DNA of 64,000 nucleotides, from positions 229,620 to 293,619 of the forward strand of contig NSJX01000013.1 of assembly GCA_002286715.1 (NCBI GenBank). The letters run 5' to 3'. The translations under genes and the position numbers were made by a program. Below the pieces are notes generated by a model that saw only the letters and a program-made list of their open reading frames with translations, ran no database searches and was not told the DNA's origin. Source of the DNA: Dentipellis sp. KUC8613 (lineage: Eukaryota; Basidiomycota; Agaricomycetes; Russulales; Hericiaceae). Numbering within the stretch: position 1 is the first letter of the stretch; each line of letters opens with the position of its first letter. Below, one piece after another: positions 49,112 to 60,678 of the stretch.

Positions 49112-52069
49112 ATGCGATTCCCATCCTCCCTTGCGCTCTGCGTTCTTGCAGCTGGCGTCCGTGCCAGTCCGCTCCAGCGTCGCGTCCAGGACGCGCCATT
49201 CGTTTCGGACAAAAGTCCGTGATCTGCGTCTGTTTCTAGTGACCCGCTGACGCGTCTCGCAGGTGTGATCATCCAGATGTTCGAGTGGACCTGGGACAGC
49301 ATCGCCGCTGAATGCACCAACTTTATCGGCCCCGCAGGTAGGTCCACCTGCGTCTCGTTGTGGACGACTGACGCGTCATGAATGTGTATAAGGCTATGCC
49401 TATGTGCAAGGTGAGCATCTTTTATGTATCTTGTTGGCTCGTCTAACTTATACTAGTGAGCCCTGCCCAAGAGCACGTCACGGGCGACCAGTGGTGGACT
49501 GACTACCAACCTGTCACGTACACCCTGACATCTAAACGCGGCGACCGGACCCAGTACCAGAACATGATCAACACTTGCCATAATGCTGGTGTACTGGTCA
49601 TAGCAGGTAACGTCTTTTGCTTTGAAAATCACCGTCCAATGACAGAAGATCTGTAGACACCATATGGAACCATATGGCCGGTTCTGATTCTGGTACGCAT
49701 CATTCTTGGATACTTGCATGACACTATGATAACATGCACTCATCATGTAGGAACCGGCGTGGCCGGGGATAGTGCGTTTATCATGTCTCCGGTGGACATC
49801 ACGTTGACGTTGTTTCATCAGCCTTCACGCACTACGACTATCCTGGGATCTACAGCCCCAATGTAGGCGGTATTCGTATTGACGTGTCAATTTACTTACT
49901 GTTGTTCCTCAAGGACTTCCACTACTGCGGTTCTGCAGGGAACGACATTCACAACTACGACAACCGCACTGAGGTGCAAGAGTGTGAACTCGACAATCTG
50001 GCAGAGTTCGTCCTCATCATACTGATATTGGTCCCGTGATTGATAGAGGAATAGCCTTGCCACGGAGACAGAATACGTTCGATCGAGATTGGCCGAGTAC
50101 GGAAACGACTTGCTCAGCGTAGGCGTGGACGGATTGAGGCTGGATGCAGCCAAGAGCAAGTCAACTACTATTGCAGCAGAATTACGAGTATCCTGACGAT
50201 CTTCGGGTAGGCATCGCGGCCACCGACCTCGCGAACATCACATCTCGACTGTCCAAGGTTCCGTACATTACGCAGGAGGTGCGTTCACATGTGGTCGTTG
50301 GATCATAATACTCAAGCTTTTTACAGGTCGAATGGGGCGCAGGCCAACCGATCCAACCATCTGAATACGTCGGAATTGGTAAGATCGATTTAGGCCTAAT
50401 CCCCAACACCTGTTTCTCATTTGCACAACTTCTGCGACTGCAAAGGCAATGTTCAGGAGTGCGTGTAGTATCTGATAATAATTTGATTGACCCTCACCTG
50501 TCTCTCAGGTTCCGTTACACTTGGGCTTTGCAAGACGGTTTCCTGTCTACTGGAATCTCCGCTTTACAGAATTTGGACAACCAAGGTACGAAGGAGCGTT
50601 CATACCGATGCTCAGCTCCCTAATCTAACTCTTCGTGCAGGATGGATCTCTGGCACGGATGCAAATGTCTTTGTCGCAGACCACGATACCGAACGCGTAA
50701 GCTTTTCGAATCGCAGTCTTCTCACCCATAATGATCGAGTCCCCGACAGGATAACTCGTCGCTGAACGCAAACTCTCCCGCCAACGCCTACATGCTGGCA
50801 CACATATTCTCTCTGTGAGTTTGGGTCCAGTTTCATGGCAAGATGCATGCTTAACGCATCACTCCCAGTGCCCATCCGTACGGCCGCCCTACAGTTTTGT
50901 CCAGCTACACTGGATACTGGAACACCGATCAAGGGTCACCCAATAGCGGTGCGTCTATCCTCTCTGACTCTACGTCTCAGGCTCAGGCTGCATCCATGGC
51001 AGGTGCGGGGACGTGCTCGGGAAGCTCTGGCGCCAATGGTTGGTTATGCCAGCACCGCTGGACCTCCATCGCTGGCATGGTCGGATTCCGCAACACAGTC
51101 GGCACCGCTGCATTGACGAATTGGGTCGCGCCGAATTCGCAGCAAATTGCATTTGGCAGAGGTACGCTCAAAGTCGCCGCCCGGAAGGGGGAGCGCACAT
51201 AAACCTCATTGCTTGATAGGCTCCGCTGGCTTTGTCGCGATCAACAACGAAGACTCCCAGTGGTCTACGACATTCAAGACCTCCCTCCCTGCGGGATCAT
51301 ATTGCGATGTCATCACAGGCGCGAGCTCCTCTGGATCGTGCACCGGTAATACGTGCGTGATTTTCTACCAATTGCATTCCAATCCCAAGGTCGCTGACAG
51401 CGATGCTTCTGTAGGATCACAGTAGGCTCGGATGGCTCTTTCACGGCGACCATCCCTGCGCGCTGGGCCATCGCTATCCATACAGGCTCAGTGGGCTCAG
51501 CCAGCAGCTCGTCCTCCTCCAGCACCGTCGCTCTACTTTTGAGCGAGCAAGCCACCACTACATTCGGCGAGGTACGTTTCCCCGTACTCCCGGTGTCACG
51601 CCGTCCCTCCACAAGCTGATTGGTACTATGCACAAAGAACATATTTGTCGTCGGAAGCATCGCGGAGCTCGGCTCCTGGGACCCGGATAGTGCGGTAAGC
51701 AGCTGACGCCCCCCTTGCCAGCGCCCCGCAATGACACGGCGCGTCTGACCACGCGTGCGTCGTGCCTGTAGATCCCCCTGTCCCCCGCGCGCTACCCGCT
51801 GTGGCAAGCGACCGTGAACGTGCCCGCGAACACGAACTTTGAATACAAGTTCATCCGCAAGGAGACCAGTGGAAGCGTGAGTGCTCGAGCTTTTCACTCT
51901 ACCGCATATGCAGTACTCGCTTTGCGTCTATGCCTCTGTGCATGTCTGTTTGGAGATGCGGTATTGACAAGTTGTTGCGTCTTGACAGGTCGTGTGGGAG
52001 TCCGACCCGAATCGCAGCGCGACGACGCCCGGGCAGGCGACGCTCAGCATCAGCACGTCCTGGCGCTGA
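49112..52069 (+). CDS. Secreted alpha-amylase (GH13) with C-terminal CBM20
   Basis: Extracellular endo-acting starch hydrolase. The start [20 protein letters not shown] is a signal peptide. Region I is [10 protein letters not shown]. The nucleophile is in [13 protein letters not shown], the acid/base Glu in YITQEVEWGAG, and the third acid in [11 protein letters not shown]. The C-terminal beta domain ([18 protein letters not shown], then [20 protein letters not shown]) leads through a Ser-rich linker to a CBM20 starch-binding domain ([53 protein letters not shown]). More than a dozen introns. I place the intron at 50156-50210 with a GC donor, which restores [17 protein letters not shown]. The stop is at 52067-52069. 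Divergent from the PSR-like phosphatase. Confidence 0.92.
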
Positions 52070-55000
52070 ACGTGAAACGCCGGCGACACTTGCCGACGAC
52101 GCGTATGGTGCTGGCGGCCGTCGACATCCCGAACAGATGAAGCAAGTTTGTGCATTTGATCCTCGGCCACTTTTTATTATTTTTCTATATGCACCCTTTG
52201 ATCCTGATCTTCACCGTTGTAGTGACTTCTGTTGTTGGCGTCTTCATCACCCCCTGTTTTGCGGGTTTGGCTATCCCGCTCCTGGATGAGTCGCAGGTGA
52301 ATGCATAGGCGTTAGATGCCAACTCACGATCAGCGTCTATCAAGGTCATACATACACGCCCGACACGCTGCGGCCGCGCGCCCCGCCACAGTTTTGATCA
52401 GACTGGAATTAGTTGTTCAACGTTGCAGTGGCATTTACGTCTAGACGTCGTGCACCACCGTCAAGACGTCCCGTGGCCACTTCAATAAAGATGTCCACAG
52501 CCCGAGTGGATAATACGCGACATCTTGTGTGTCAATGAGTGCCATCGTGCCAAACTAGAATACAGCGGGGCAGTCCTGAACGCAACGCACCGGTCACGGA
52601 CTCGGAGGAGCGTGACACCCTAAGTGCGTAGGGTACAGTGTACATGTCAGTGCTAGCCGCTCTCACTCTGGATACAACGTACACTGCGCACCGCTGATGC
52701 CGCGCGGGTCAGACAGTGGATGTCCGACTCGGGTGTCGGTGAAAACCCGCACCGGGCCTCTCAGGGATAGCGAGTATCATTATAGGAAGCCGCCTTCTTG
52801 AACGGACCCGTTCTTGGCATATCCACATATGCGTATGGTATTCCGTGGCCGCCGACGGGCGTGCGGGGCGACAGTCGACGCCGACGGGGAGCCAGTGGGC
52901 CGCGGCGTCCTGGGTGTGTCATTCCCGCCCCGAGAACAAGTGCTGGTGCACGAATACGGAGAAGTCGACGCGCCCTGGCGGCCAGAGGCAGAAATCCTGG
53001 GCACGCCAATCTGACTGTGACACGGAAGGCTGCTGACACATTGACACAGAAGGCATGACGAGACCTGACAGTGTAAGGCCGCGCGCCGGTCCTGCAGGGT
53101 GCGCAGGAGACGCCAGATCTAGGGCGTAAGCGCTTGTGTCCGAGGACTCAGAAGAATCGACCGGGTTTATTACGAAGTACGCGTCAGCATTCGAATATGC
53201 CATATGGTTGCAACAAACATGGACCTGCAACTTACAAAGTATTGATCAATGACGGGGGGTGGTGATGTAAGCTGGGGAAGCTTGTACTCCCAGAGTAGTG
53301 GCAAGACAGAAAGGAAATGTATAAGGGATGTAAAGAGCTGGATGCATGAACGCACGATCGTACAAATGCCAGAGGAAACCTAAATGACATGCCATATGAG
53401 CTGGCGCCACTATCGCTGGCCGCTAGTGGACGGGCAATAAGAATTCCAGCAGGTGATTGCAGCCTATGAATCGTCTGTACGAACCATTGGGATCGCCAAG
53501 GTAGCTGTCGCAGCAAAGCCAATGCCAAAGTTGACATCAATTGCACTCGGCGGCGTCTTTCTCCGGAGAAACGACCCGGGACGCTACCACAAGATAGGGG
53601 CTCTGGCGCGTTTCATGGCGAGGCAAATTGCGCCGCCTTGGATGGAAGTAACCGGCGCTGTTGAGCGGATGGGAGTGGGTTCATTGAGGTCTAAGTTTGT
53701 ACGTACCATGGCGCTCGTCGGAGTTTAGCAGAACACTATTGTCGGCGCTGAGCATGTAGAGTCAATGTCGGCCGACATCACTGGGCACTCGGGCTGCAGG
53801 GCACAAGAACAAGATCATTCGATGCCGAGTGGCTCGAGCCGCGCAAGCCTCTGCCGGGCTGCCAGACCAGAGTCGAGCGAGACAAGATAAACTGAGGCGT
53901 TCCTGCGGACCTATCCTTGCCTTTGGTGGTTGTCATGCGCAAAAGCCAGGCAGTGAGCTCCTCAAGCGATGATCGCTGTAACCGCCGGCACGTCCGCACA
54001 CATGCGCTTTCCTATTTGATCGTCGGCGCGGACGCGCAGATACTGCATCGGGGTCTGTTGCATCACCGCTGAGCAGCTTAGCGTCAATACAAGGCTGCGC
54101 TCAGATAGCATAGAACGTCTGAATCGGAAACGTACGCACCTCGGGCATGTGGCTCGGGCTCCCAGAGACAAGGGCCATCCAAGAGCCATGGAATGGCTCT
54201 GGGCCTTGAATCAACCGTTTGAGAGCTCTGGTCGAAATTCGACTGATTTGCATGCCACGTCGGCCAGGATGAACACCGACGAACGGCATTCAAAGTCCTT
54301 GAGGACGCGCGCGACTTTAGCCTCGTGTCAAGGTGGCCCCGGCTAGGGGTGATGCGTGAGTAGGCGATATTGCATCACAGCCTACAGGCCTCGGAACGTT
54401 GCACTAACCTCCGTATTGGAGGATGGGACAAGACCATGAACTCCAGACGAGGGAAAGACATCTCCTAGGCCTGTGATTGCGGCGCAAGAGAGACTGCGCA
54501 ATATGTATATGCATCGCACCGTCTGATGGTTGCGGGGTTCCTTTATTGATAGATGTCCAGTATTTTCTCCTGTGTTATGGACGAATTATTGGATGGCTCG
54601 TCGGTGTGTGTGACCTGGCGGTTTGTTCAGTGAAGCAATGGACATGCACACGCTGAGTGTGGCTATGTAATGGGGGCGGGCGCTTAGTCATTCGCCGTAG
54701 GTAAGCACGAGACCGGGAATGGGAGAATTCGCGCACGATTACCGAGTTCAAATAAGCAGGGATGCGTAGGATTACCGAGTGGTTGTGGCCTTGGGAGTTT
54801 GTATTGTGAGCAAAGGCGCAGTGGGTATACGGCTTACAGAACTGCGGCGGGAGCCAGATGGCCGCTCCTGCCAAATGGGGACGGGAAAGGCGTGACTGGG
54901 TGTGACCCGCGGCCGGATTTAGTTTGTCAGCAGAGCGCAGCCGCAAAAGGGATGCAGGCGACTACATAAGCGTTAGGTGTTTTGGGACGAGAAAGGGCTT

Positions 55001-55217
55001 CGCACAACGAACAGCAGACTGACATGCAGGTTATGGAACGACGATGGACGAATTTCACGCTTCCGTCGATGGAGCGGGAGCGGGAGGTGGACGTGCGGCG
55101 GCGGGGAAGTGTGGGCGGGGGACACCGTGAGTACGCTCGGCGAACGCCGGTTTACTGCTGACTGTATTCTTACTAATACTTCGCACCGGTCATGTTGGCT
55201 TTTCCCGCGTCGCGCCC
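52070..55217. other. Gene-poor region of about 3.1 kb
   Basis: No confident gene. The only stretch with coding flavour is a short plus-strand frame at 52814-53014 (contains ATVDADGEPVGRGVLGVS), which may be a gene relic. Other frames are short and unconvincing. The last 200 bp should include the bZIP promoter. Confidence 0.5.
52814..53014 (+). other. Possible gene remnant
   Basis: A 66-codon plus-strand frame with a protein-like composition (GATVDADGEPVGRGVLGVSF, EYGEVDAPWRPEAEILGTPI). I cannot assign a family, and no flanking exons are obvious. It may be a degraded gene or chance. Confidence 0.2.
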
Positions 55218-56040
55218 ATGTTAGCTCAATCTCCCTACCACCAACAGCAGCCCTCCAATGCTGTCAACGTCCAGCAGCCTCAGGGCTCTCAGCAACCCCA
55301 GGACATCCAGCAGCAGCCTATGCAGATGCGCCTGAGGCAGGACCCTCCCACTGTCAATCCACCCGCCCCTCGCTCCTCTCGCAAGCGAAAGACACCTCCC
55401 GGAGGTGCCGACCAGCAGCAGCCCATGCCTCCACCCCAACCACAGCCCGGCATGCAGCACTCACTACCCCCACCGCACACCCTCGTGCCTCCACACATGC
55501 AACCGCCCCATGGGTTCCCCCCTTTACAGTACGGGCCGACGGATTACTCCACCGCAGGTCTCCCTCCGTCCCACACGGTTCACAATCTTCCCCCGCCCCA
55601 GCCGGAGCAGCCCATATCTCCATCCGAGCAACAGGGCCAGCAATCAGGCGGCACAGCGGGTCGGACGTTGAGCCAGAGCAAGCGTGCCGAGCAGAATCGC
55701 AAGGCGCAGCGTGCATTTAGGGAGCGGCGAGACCAGTGCGTGTGCTCTGATGTGTATCTCTTGGAGTGAGACTACTCACCGGGTTGTCTCCAGACACGTC
55801 AAGGCGCTCGAATCGCGCTCACAGCTGCTCGATGCCGCGCTCGCATCTGCCGATGAGGCTAACCGGCGATGGGAAGAGTGTCGCGCGCTTGTCGACCAGC
55901 TGCGCATCGAGAATGCCGCCTTGCGCGCAGCGCTCAGTCAAGCACAAGTGGGATCTGGGAATGGGGGGCTCGACGGTCAGCAGCATCTCCATGAGAAGGG
56001 TCCCGGTCAAGGGGACAACAGTGAAGAGCAAAAGAACTGA
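55218..56040 (+). CDS. bZIP transcription factor, Yap/Pap1-type basic region
   Basis: Exons 55218-55735 and 55794-56040 give 254 aa. The N-terminal half is Gln/Pro-rich (QQQPSNAVNVQQPQGSQQPQ) with a basic patch RSSRKRKTPPGG. The basic region LSQSKRAEQNRKAQRAFRER has the N-x-x-A-Q-x-x-F-R pattern of the fungal Yap subgroup. A leucine zipper follows (LESRSQLLDAALASADEANR, then LVDQLRIENAALRAALSQ). The intron falls between basic region and zipper, at DQ/HVKALE. No Cys-rich redox domain is present, so a Pap1-like oxidative sensor role is not supported. Target genes unknown. Confidence 0.88.
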
Positions 56041-56641
56041 TGGCAGGGTGTTGGTTGTCCTTAGGTGTCGTGCACACGGGCATGCCCTAGCTGTTCCTTC
56101 TATTTCTTGGCCCCTATATCGTGTTAATCGCAGTTGTCTCCGAAGTTTTTTGTTGGTGTGCTGAGGTATGGGCTTTGCGCGATGACCGTAATCTTTATAT
56201 TTCTTCCACACGCTGGACCATGCATTACTATGTACCTATAATTGTCGTTATTGCCTATGTCTGCGTATGGACTTGACTGCCTCAACGGTCGTCTTCCGCA
56301 TCCGAATCGTGTGCTTGTTGTCCTTTAGAATTGTGTGCACAACTTTCCCCCTGTCCCTAGATTGTCGCCGACGTCTGTCTTCGAAGTTGCTCTGCTTAGC
56401 TTTCGTTCTAGCATACTGTACCTGCTAATAGCACTGTCTTTTACATAAGTCGACGTTCATCTAGACGACTATGATCGAGCGCTGCCGCCGGTCTCAAGTC
56501 AGCATTTGCTCGGCTGAGCGCCGTGAGTGACCAACATCGTTCCTCGCCAGTGACGGTGACAGCGCGACCGTTCTCCGCCTCCAAAGTGCTTCTTGGACAG
56601 AATTCTGAGACACCATCCATCTCTCCACGATAACGACAATC
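56041..56641. other. Intergenic
   Basis: 3' flank of the bZIP gene and promoter of PHS1, both on the plus strand. No gene or repeat recognised. Confidence 0.5.
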
Positions 56642-57631
56642 ATGAGTTCAGACACAAAGACGAAAACACTTTCAGACGGTTCCAAGAAGAAAGGCAAGTG
56701 TAGATTATCTTGCTCGGTTTCCCTGTCTTGACATTGCCAGCAGCGACCCCGGTACCCGTCCAAGCGTACCTCATCTTCTATAACTTGCTCTCCGCCGCAG
56801 GCTGGTCTTATGTCCTTCTGCTCACCGTCGACCACCTCTTCCCCGGCGCGCTCCCCTTCGCCGTGCCCAAGCCCGCGTCCAGCGGCCCCACGCTCCTCGA
56901 ACGCCTCACGCACCCGACCTTCACGCCGTCCTACATCCCCGACGCGCTCGCGCCCGTGTACAAGCGCGCTACGACTACATATGCGGCGGTAGGCGAAGTG
57001 ACCGCGTACGTGCAGACCGCCGCCGTGCTCGAGGTGCTCCACGTCCTGTTCGGCTTCGTGCGCAGCCCCCTGCCCACCACCGCGATGCAGGTCGCGAGCC
57101 GGCTGTTCCTCGTCTGGGGCGTCGCCGCGCGGTACGACGCCGTAAGTCCCCGCCCGCATGTGTCAGTTCTAGCTCTAGTCCCGTACTGACAGGGGCCACA
57201 GGCACGCACGACGCCGCTGTATGCGAGCATGGTGCTGTCGTGGTCCATCACGGAGGTCATCCGCTATGCGTTCTACACGCTTGCGCTCCTCGGCAGCGAG
57301 CCCGCGCTGCTCTCTTGGCTCCGCTACACCACGTTCTACGTCCTGTACCCCACCGGCGCCGGCTCCGAGGCGTTCGTCAACTTCGCGACGCTCCCGAGCT
57401 TCAGCAATCTCGGCGCGTGGGACGTCGAGGCGTATGTGCGCGCCGCGCTGTTTGCGATTTGGTGGCCAGGTCAGTGGTGTTTTGGTTCGTTTTTGCGTGT
57501 GTATGCGTCGGGCGCTGATGCGGCTGTGGTGGGCAGGTTTGTATGTCATGTATACCCATATGATGAGGCAGAGGCGCAAGGTCTTTGGTGGTGCCGGGCG
57601 GACGCTGGGTGCCAAGCCCAAGTCGTCGTGA
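56642..57631 (+). CDS. PHS1: Very-long-chain 3-hydroxyacyl-CoA dehydratase (PHS1/HACD)
   Basis: ER membrane enzyme of the fatty-acid elongation cycle, dehydrating 3-hydroxyacyl-CoA. Exons 56642-56693, 56744-57141, 57202-57469 and 57537-57631 give 270 aa. Family motifs are YLIFYNLLSAAGWSYVLLLT at the N-terminus, TAAVLEVLHVLFGFVRSPLP and the catalytic region LSWSITEVIRYAFYTLALL, which holds the Glu and Tyr used in catalysis. YPTGAGSEA and a Lys-rich C-terminus follow. Six or so hydrophobic segments. The first intron has a GC donor with consensus AAAG|GCAAGT; a GT donor 6 nt downstream (T|GTAGAT) would also keep frame but is weaker. Confidence 0.9.
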
Positions 57632-57853
57632 GTGCTCGGAGAAACGTCAAAAGTTGAACTCGCTTAGGCCTATGCAACAATGCTAATGAACATTCATAAT
57701 TCACCCTTTGAAGCGCGACGTGCATTTCTCGCTAAAGAAAGCGAAAAGCATAGCAGGCATGGTATATTGGTGCGTGGGTATCAGTGTCATTGCATGATCG
57801 TGGACTATGGGTATATGCTACGTGCGACTCGTCTCCGCGGGCTGACGGGCAGC

Positions 57854-59950
57854 CTATGACTTGTTGTTCACACTCGGCGAGAAGCCCACCCGCACGCCGT
57901 TCGCGTAGTCGTACGTCGAGTACCACGATTTCAGGAACTCGTCGCCGATGATCGCCAGGTTGGACGCGAAGCCGTTGTCGAGCCCCAGGATCCCGCCCAC
58001 GCAGTCCATCGACTGCGAGCTCGTCCGGCCCAGGTTGAAGTCGTACGGATTGATGGCGAAGTGCTTGCCGTTGAAGGAGAGCGAGATGACGGGTTGTGAC
58101 ATGCATGGGTATGTGTAGAAGCCTGCCGTGGATTCGTGGATCAGTACTAAAAAAAGTGCGTGAAGTAGAAACGAACTGTACCATTGCCGTATTGGTTGGC
58201 TTTCTTGGCGCCTGGGATGAGCGCGTAGACGCTCGCTGCCAGCTGCGCTGGGAGGTAGATGAGCGTCGTGCCGGTATCGATGGCCTGAACGACGGCGGAT
58301 GGTGAGTGCCAGGAATCAACAACCCAACAGCATATAGTCACTCACTGCGTAGATGTTGGTCTTCGCTACGCGTTTGTTGACCACGACCGCATCCATCCCT
58401 ACAGACCAATAGGTCTACATAGCGTCAGTTGACGCTTCATGTCACACGCGGAGACGCTGAACAGCGCACCTTTGATTTCACCGGCACCCATGTGATGCCA
58501 CCAGCCGTCTTGCTCGAATCATAGCATCCAAAGCATATCTACAAGGGCCCACCGACAATCAGCACTTCTCAGAGCCACGCGATCCGAACAAAAAGCCAAC
58601 ACACCTCCGACCCCGTCGCTTGGTTGCGCGCAAGGTGCACCGAGAACATCGGTGTCGCGAGCCTGCGCGCCTGGATGAGGTTCTCGAAGAACGTCGGGTG
58701 GCGGCTCTGCGCGATGGTCCCGAACGCCATCCCGATGAGCCCGTCGTTCGGCTGCCCGTCGAAGTCGCGCGACTCCTGGTTCACCGCGCCGAAGGCCTGC
58801 GACTCGACGGTGAGCCCGCCGATGGAGACCACCTCCGTCGCGAGTGTGCCGGACACCTGCCCTGAGCCCTGTCCGCACCACAGGCAAAGGAAGGGCAAGG
58901 TCAGCAAGGTCAGAGTGAAGGAGGCGTAAGAGGGACGACTGACGTAGGTGACCGCGAAGCCCTGGTTGTTGTTCCGATACGTGGAGCTGCGCGACGGGTC
59001 GAACTGGTGTCCATTGCAGTTCTTGCAGTTCACGGGCACCCATAGGTCCGCAGAGCCGGTGTCGATGTCGACGGTGAGCGTCTGCGCGGGCGTGCCCATG
59101 CTGATCGGGCCGTAGTACAGCAGGTCCAGCGTCCCCGTCACAAAATCGCGCAGCGGGTGCCGTGCGGTGCCGGTGCCGGCACCCACGGAGGGGAGAAGGG
59201 GGCCTGTGCGGGGAGGCCCGTCCTCGGAGTTGTTCGTCCCAGTGTCGCTGTTACCATCATCGTCGTGGGCAGGGCCCGAGTCGGCGTCCCGGGCGAGGAG
59301 AGGCGGTGGGGGGCCGGTAGTGTTCCATGAGTTGGAGGGCAGGTGAGGGGTCAAGGGGAGGTTTGGCAGCGCGACGGGGGTGCTGTCTGGAGCGTGTCCA
59401 GAATTGGGCGCGTTTGGTCGAGAGTCGGGGGCTTTGGAGGGAGATGCGAGCGCCTCTGGATGCGGGGGTAGTACCACCGGCGCATCTCGCGGAGATGCGG
59501 CGGCGGCAGAGGAGGCGATGTTCGAGTCGGCGCCTGACGAGGCGTTAATCGCGGGTGAGTAGTTGTTCGCTGCGTCGATCTGGCTATCTGGATTCAATCC
59601 TATCCCCTGCAGAAAGTCCTCTGCCTTGGCATATTTCGACAGGAGAGCTTGCAACTCGTCCTCCTGGACACCGGTGCACCGACATCACCGTGAAAGATTG
59701 CGTGAGTCGGGTTTCGAGCTGACAGCTGGTCGCGACGTCGACGTACCGGCCAAGTGGAATCGAACATCCCGATGGCATCTCCGTCATGGACGGGCGATCC
59801 TTGTCGCATCGACCTTCGGTTAAGCTTCACAGAGAAACCGTGGCCGTGCTGGGAATCCTTTCCGTCATGCAAGGGGGAAGAGACGACGGAGCGTGCAGCC
59901 AGTGCACACAACATCAGTGAAAGGACACGTGAATTTAGACGAGATGACAT
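57854..59950 (-). CDS. Secreted aspartic protease (A1 family)
   Basis: Extracellular pepsin-type protease. The start MSSRLNSRVLSLMLCALAAR is a signal peptide. Exon 1 is 59950-59747, the next begins at 59663. A propeptide-like helix EDELQALLSKYAKAEDFLQG is followed by a roughly 130-residue Pro/Ser/Ala/Asp-rich stretch before the catalytic domain. The first active-site motif is VDIDTGSADLWVPV and the second AIDTGTTLIYLP. In between are NCKNCNGHQFDPSRSSTYRN, GSGQVSGTLATEVVSIGGL and NDGLIGMAFGTIAQSRHPTF. The C-terminal part has CVGGILGLDNGFASNLAIIG and WYSTYDYANGVRVGF, ending VNNKS. The long disordered stretch between propeptide and enzyme is unusual. Its start is preceded by a 13-nt G run on the plus strand. 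Confidence 0.9.
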
Positions 59951-60678
59951 GACAGAAGGGGGGGGGGGGGCATTGAGATGTTGCGCGAGAACATTTGGCA
60001 GCCCACTTGGCGTGTTACCTGTTAGACTCGATCCGTATGGGCATTGGTTGCACGACTATGAGACTGCTTCTGCATTGAGAGGGTTTGGACGGGTCGTTCG
60101 GCTGGCTAGTTCGAGATGACTCCATTCACCAAGGAACATACGCAGGGTTGCCGGATACGAGATTGAATTGAGATGCTGACCATGGGAGAGGTCTGTAATT
60201 TGTACGAAGCCAGCGAGCATTGTCGGTATCATGTCCACTTGGCCTGTGTTCAAGCAAGTCGAATGACCGAACATTCCTAGTGGGCGCTTATATAAGATCA
60301 GATCTGCTAGCATGTTGCCCTTCCTATCGCCTACGTCAAGCTAACTTGAGCGCCGTCGCCTCTACCAGCCTCACTATTGACATGAACACGTACGCCCTCC
60401 TTTGACTGACCGATTCTGATAGTCCCTTTTGCAAGCAGAAGTGCTGCATTTAAGAACAGTCTGAGACGGCTGTAACCGCAACGTCATGAATACCAACGAG
60501 CTGGAAGAGATGGCGGACAGAAACGCAACTACTCCACAAAGAAAGTGTCCTAGTGCGAGCCTTACCGTCACCGCTGGGACGTGTCTCGCATCCGTGTTCG
60601 CCGCCCTCCTTTATTTTCTCGCCCGCACATCCTCAGCCTACACTCCCTTCCGATCCCTCGGCACCACACACTACAACC
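59951..60678. other. Divergent promoter region, aspartic protease / GH16
   Basis: It contains a run of 13 G at 59958-59970, directly before the protease start, which on the coding strand is a C-run in the 5' UTR. I saw no clear TATA box and no gene. Confidence 0.5.
59958..59970. repeat. 13-nt G homopolymer
   Basis: Uninterrupted G run 8 bp upstream of the aspartic protease ATG (a C run in its transcript). Its length may be uncertain in assembly. Confidence 0.9.

Noticed and set aside
54977..55720. 247-codon plus-strand frame over the bZIP 5' part
   Set aside because: It overlaps the bZIP Gln/Pro-rich exon in another frame and has no domain.
56494..57159. 221-codon minus-strand frame
   Set aside because: Antisense to the conserved PHS1 exon 2; no family resemblance.
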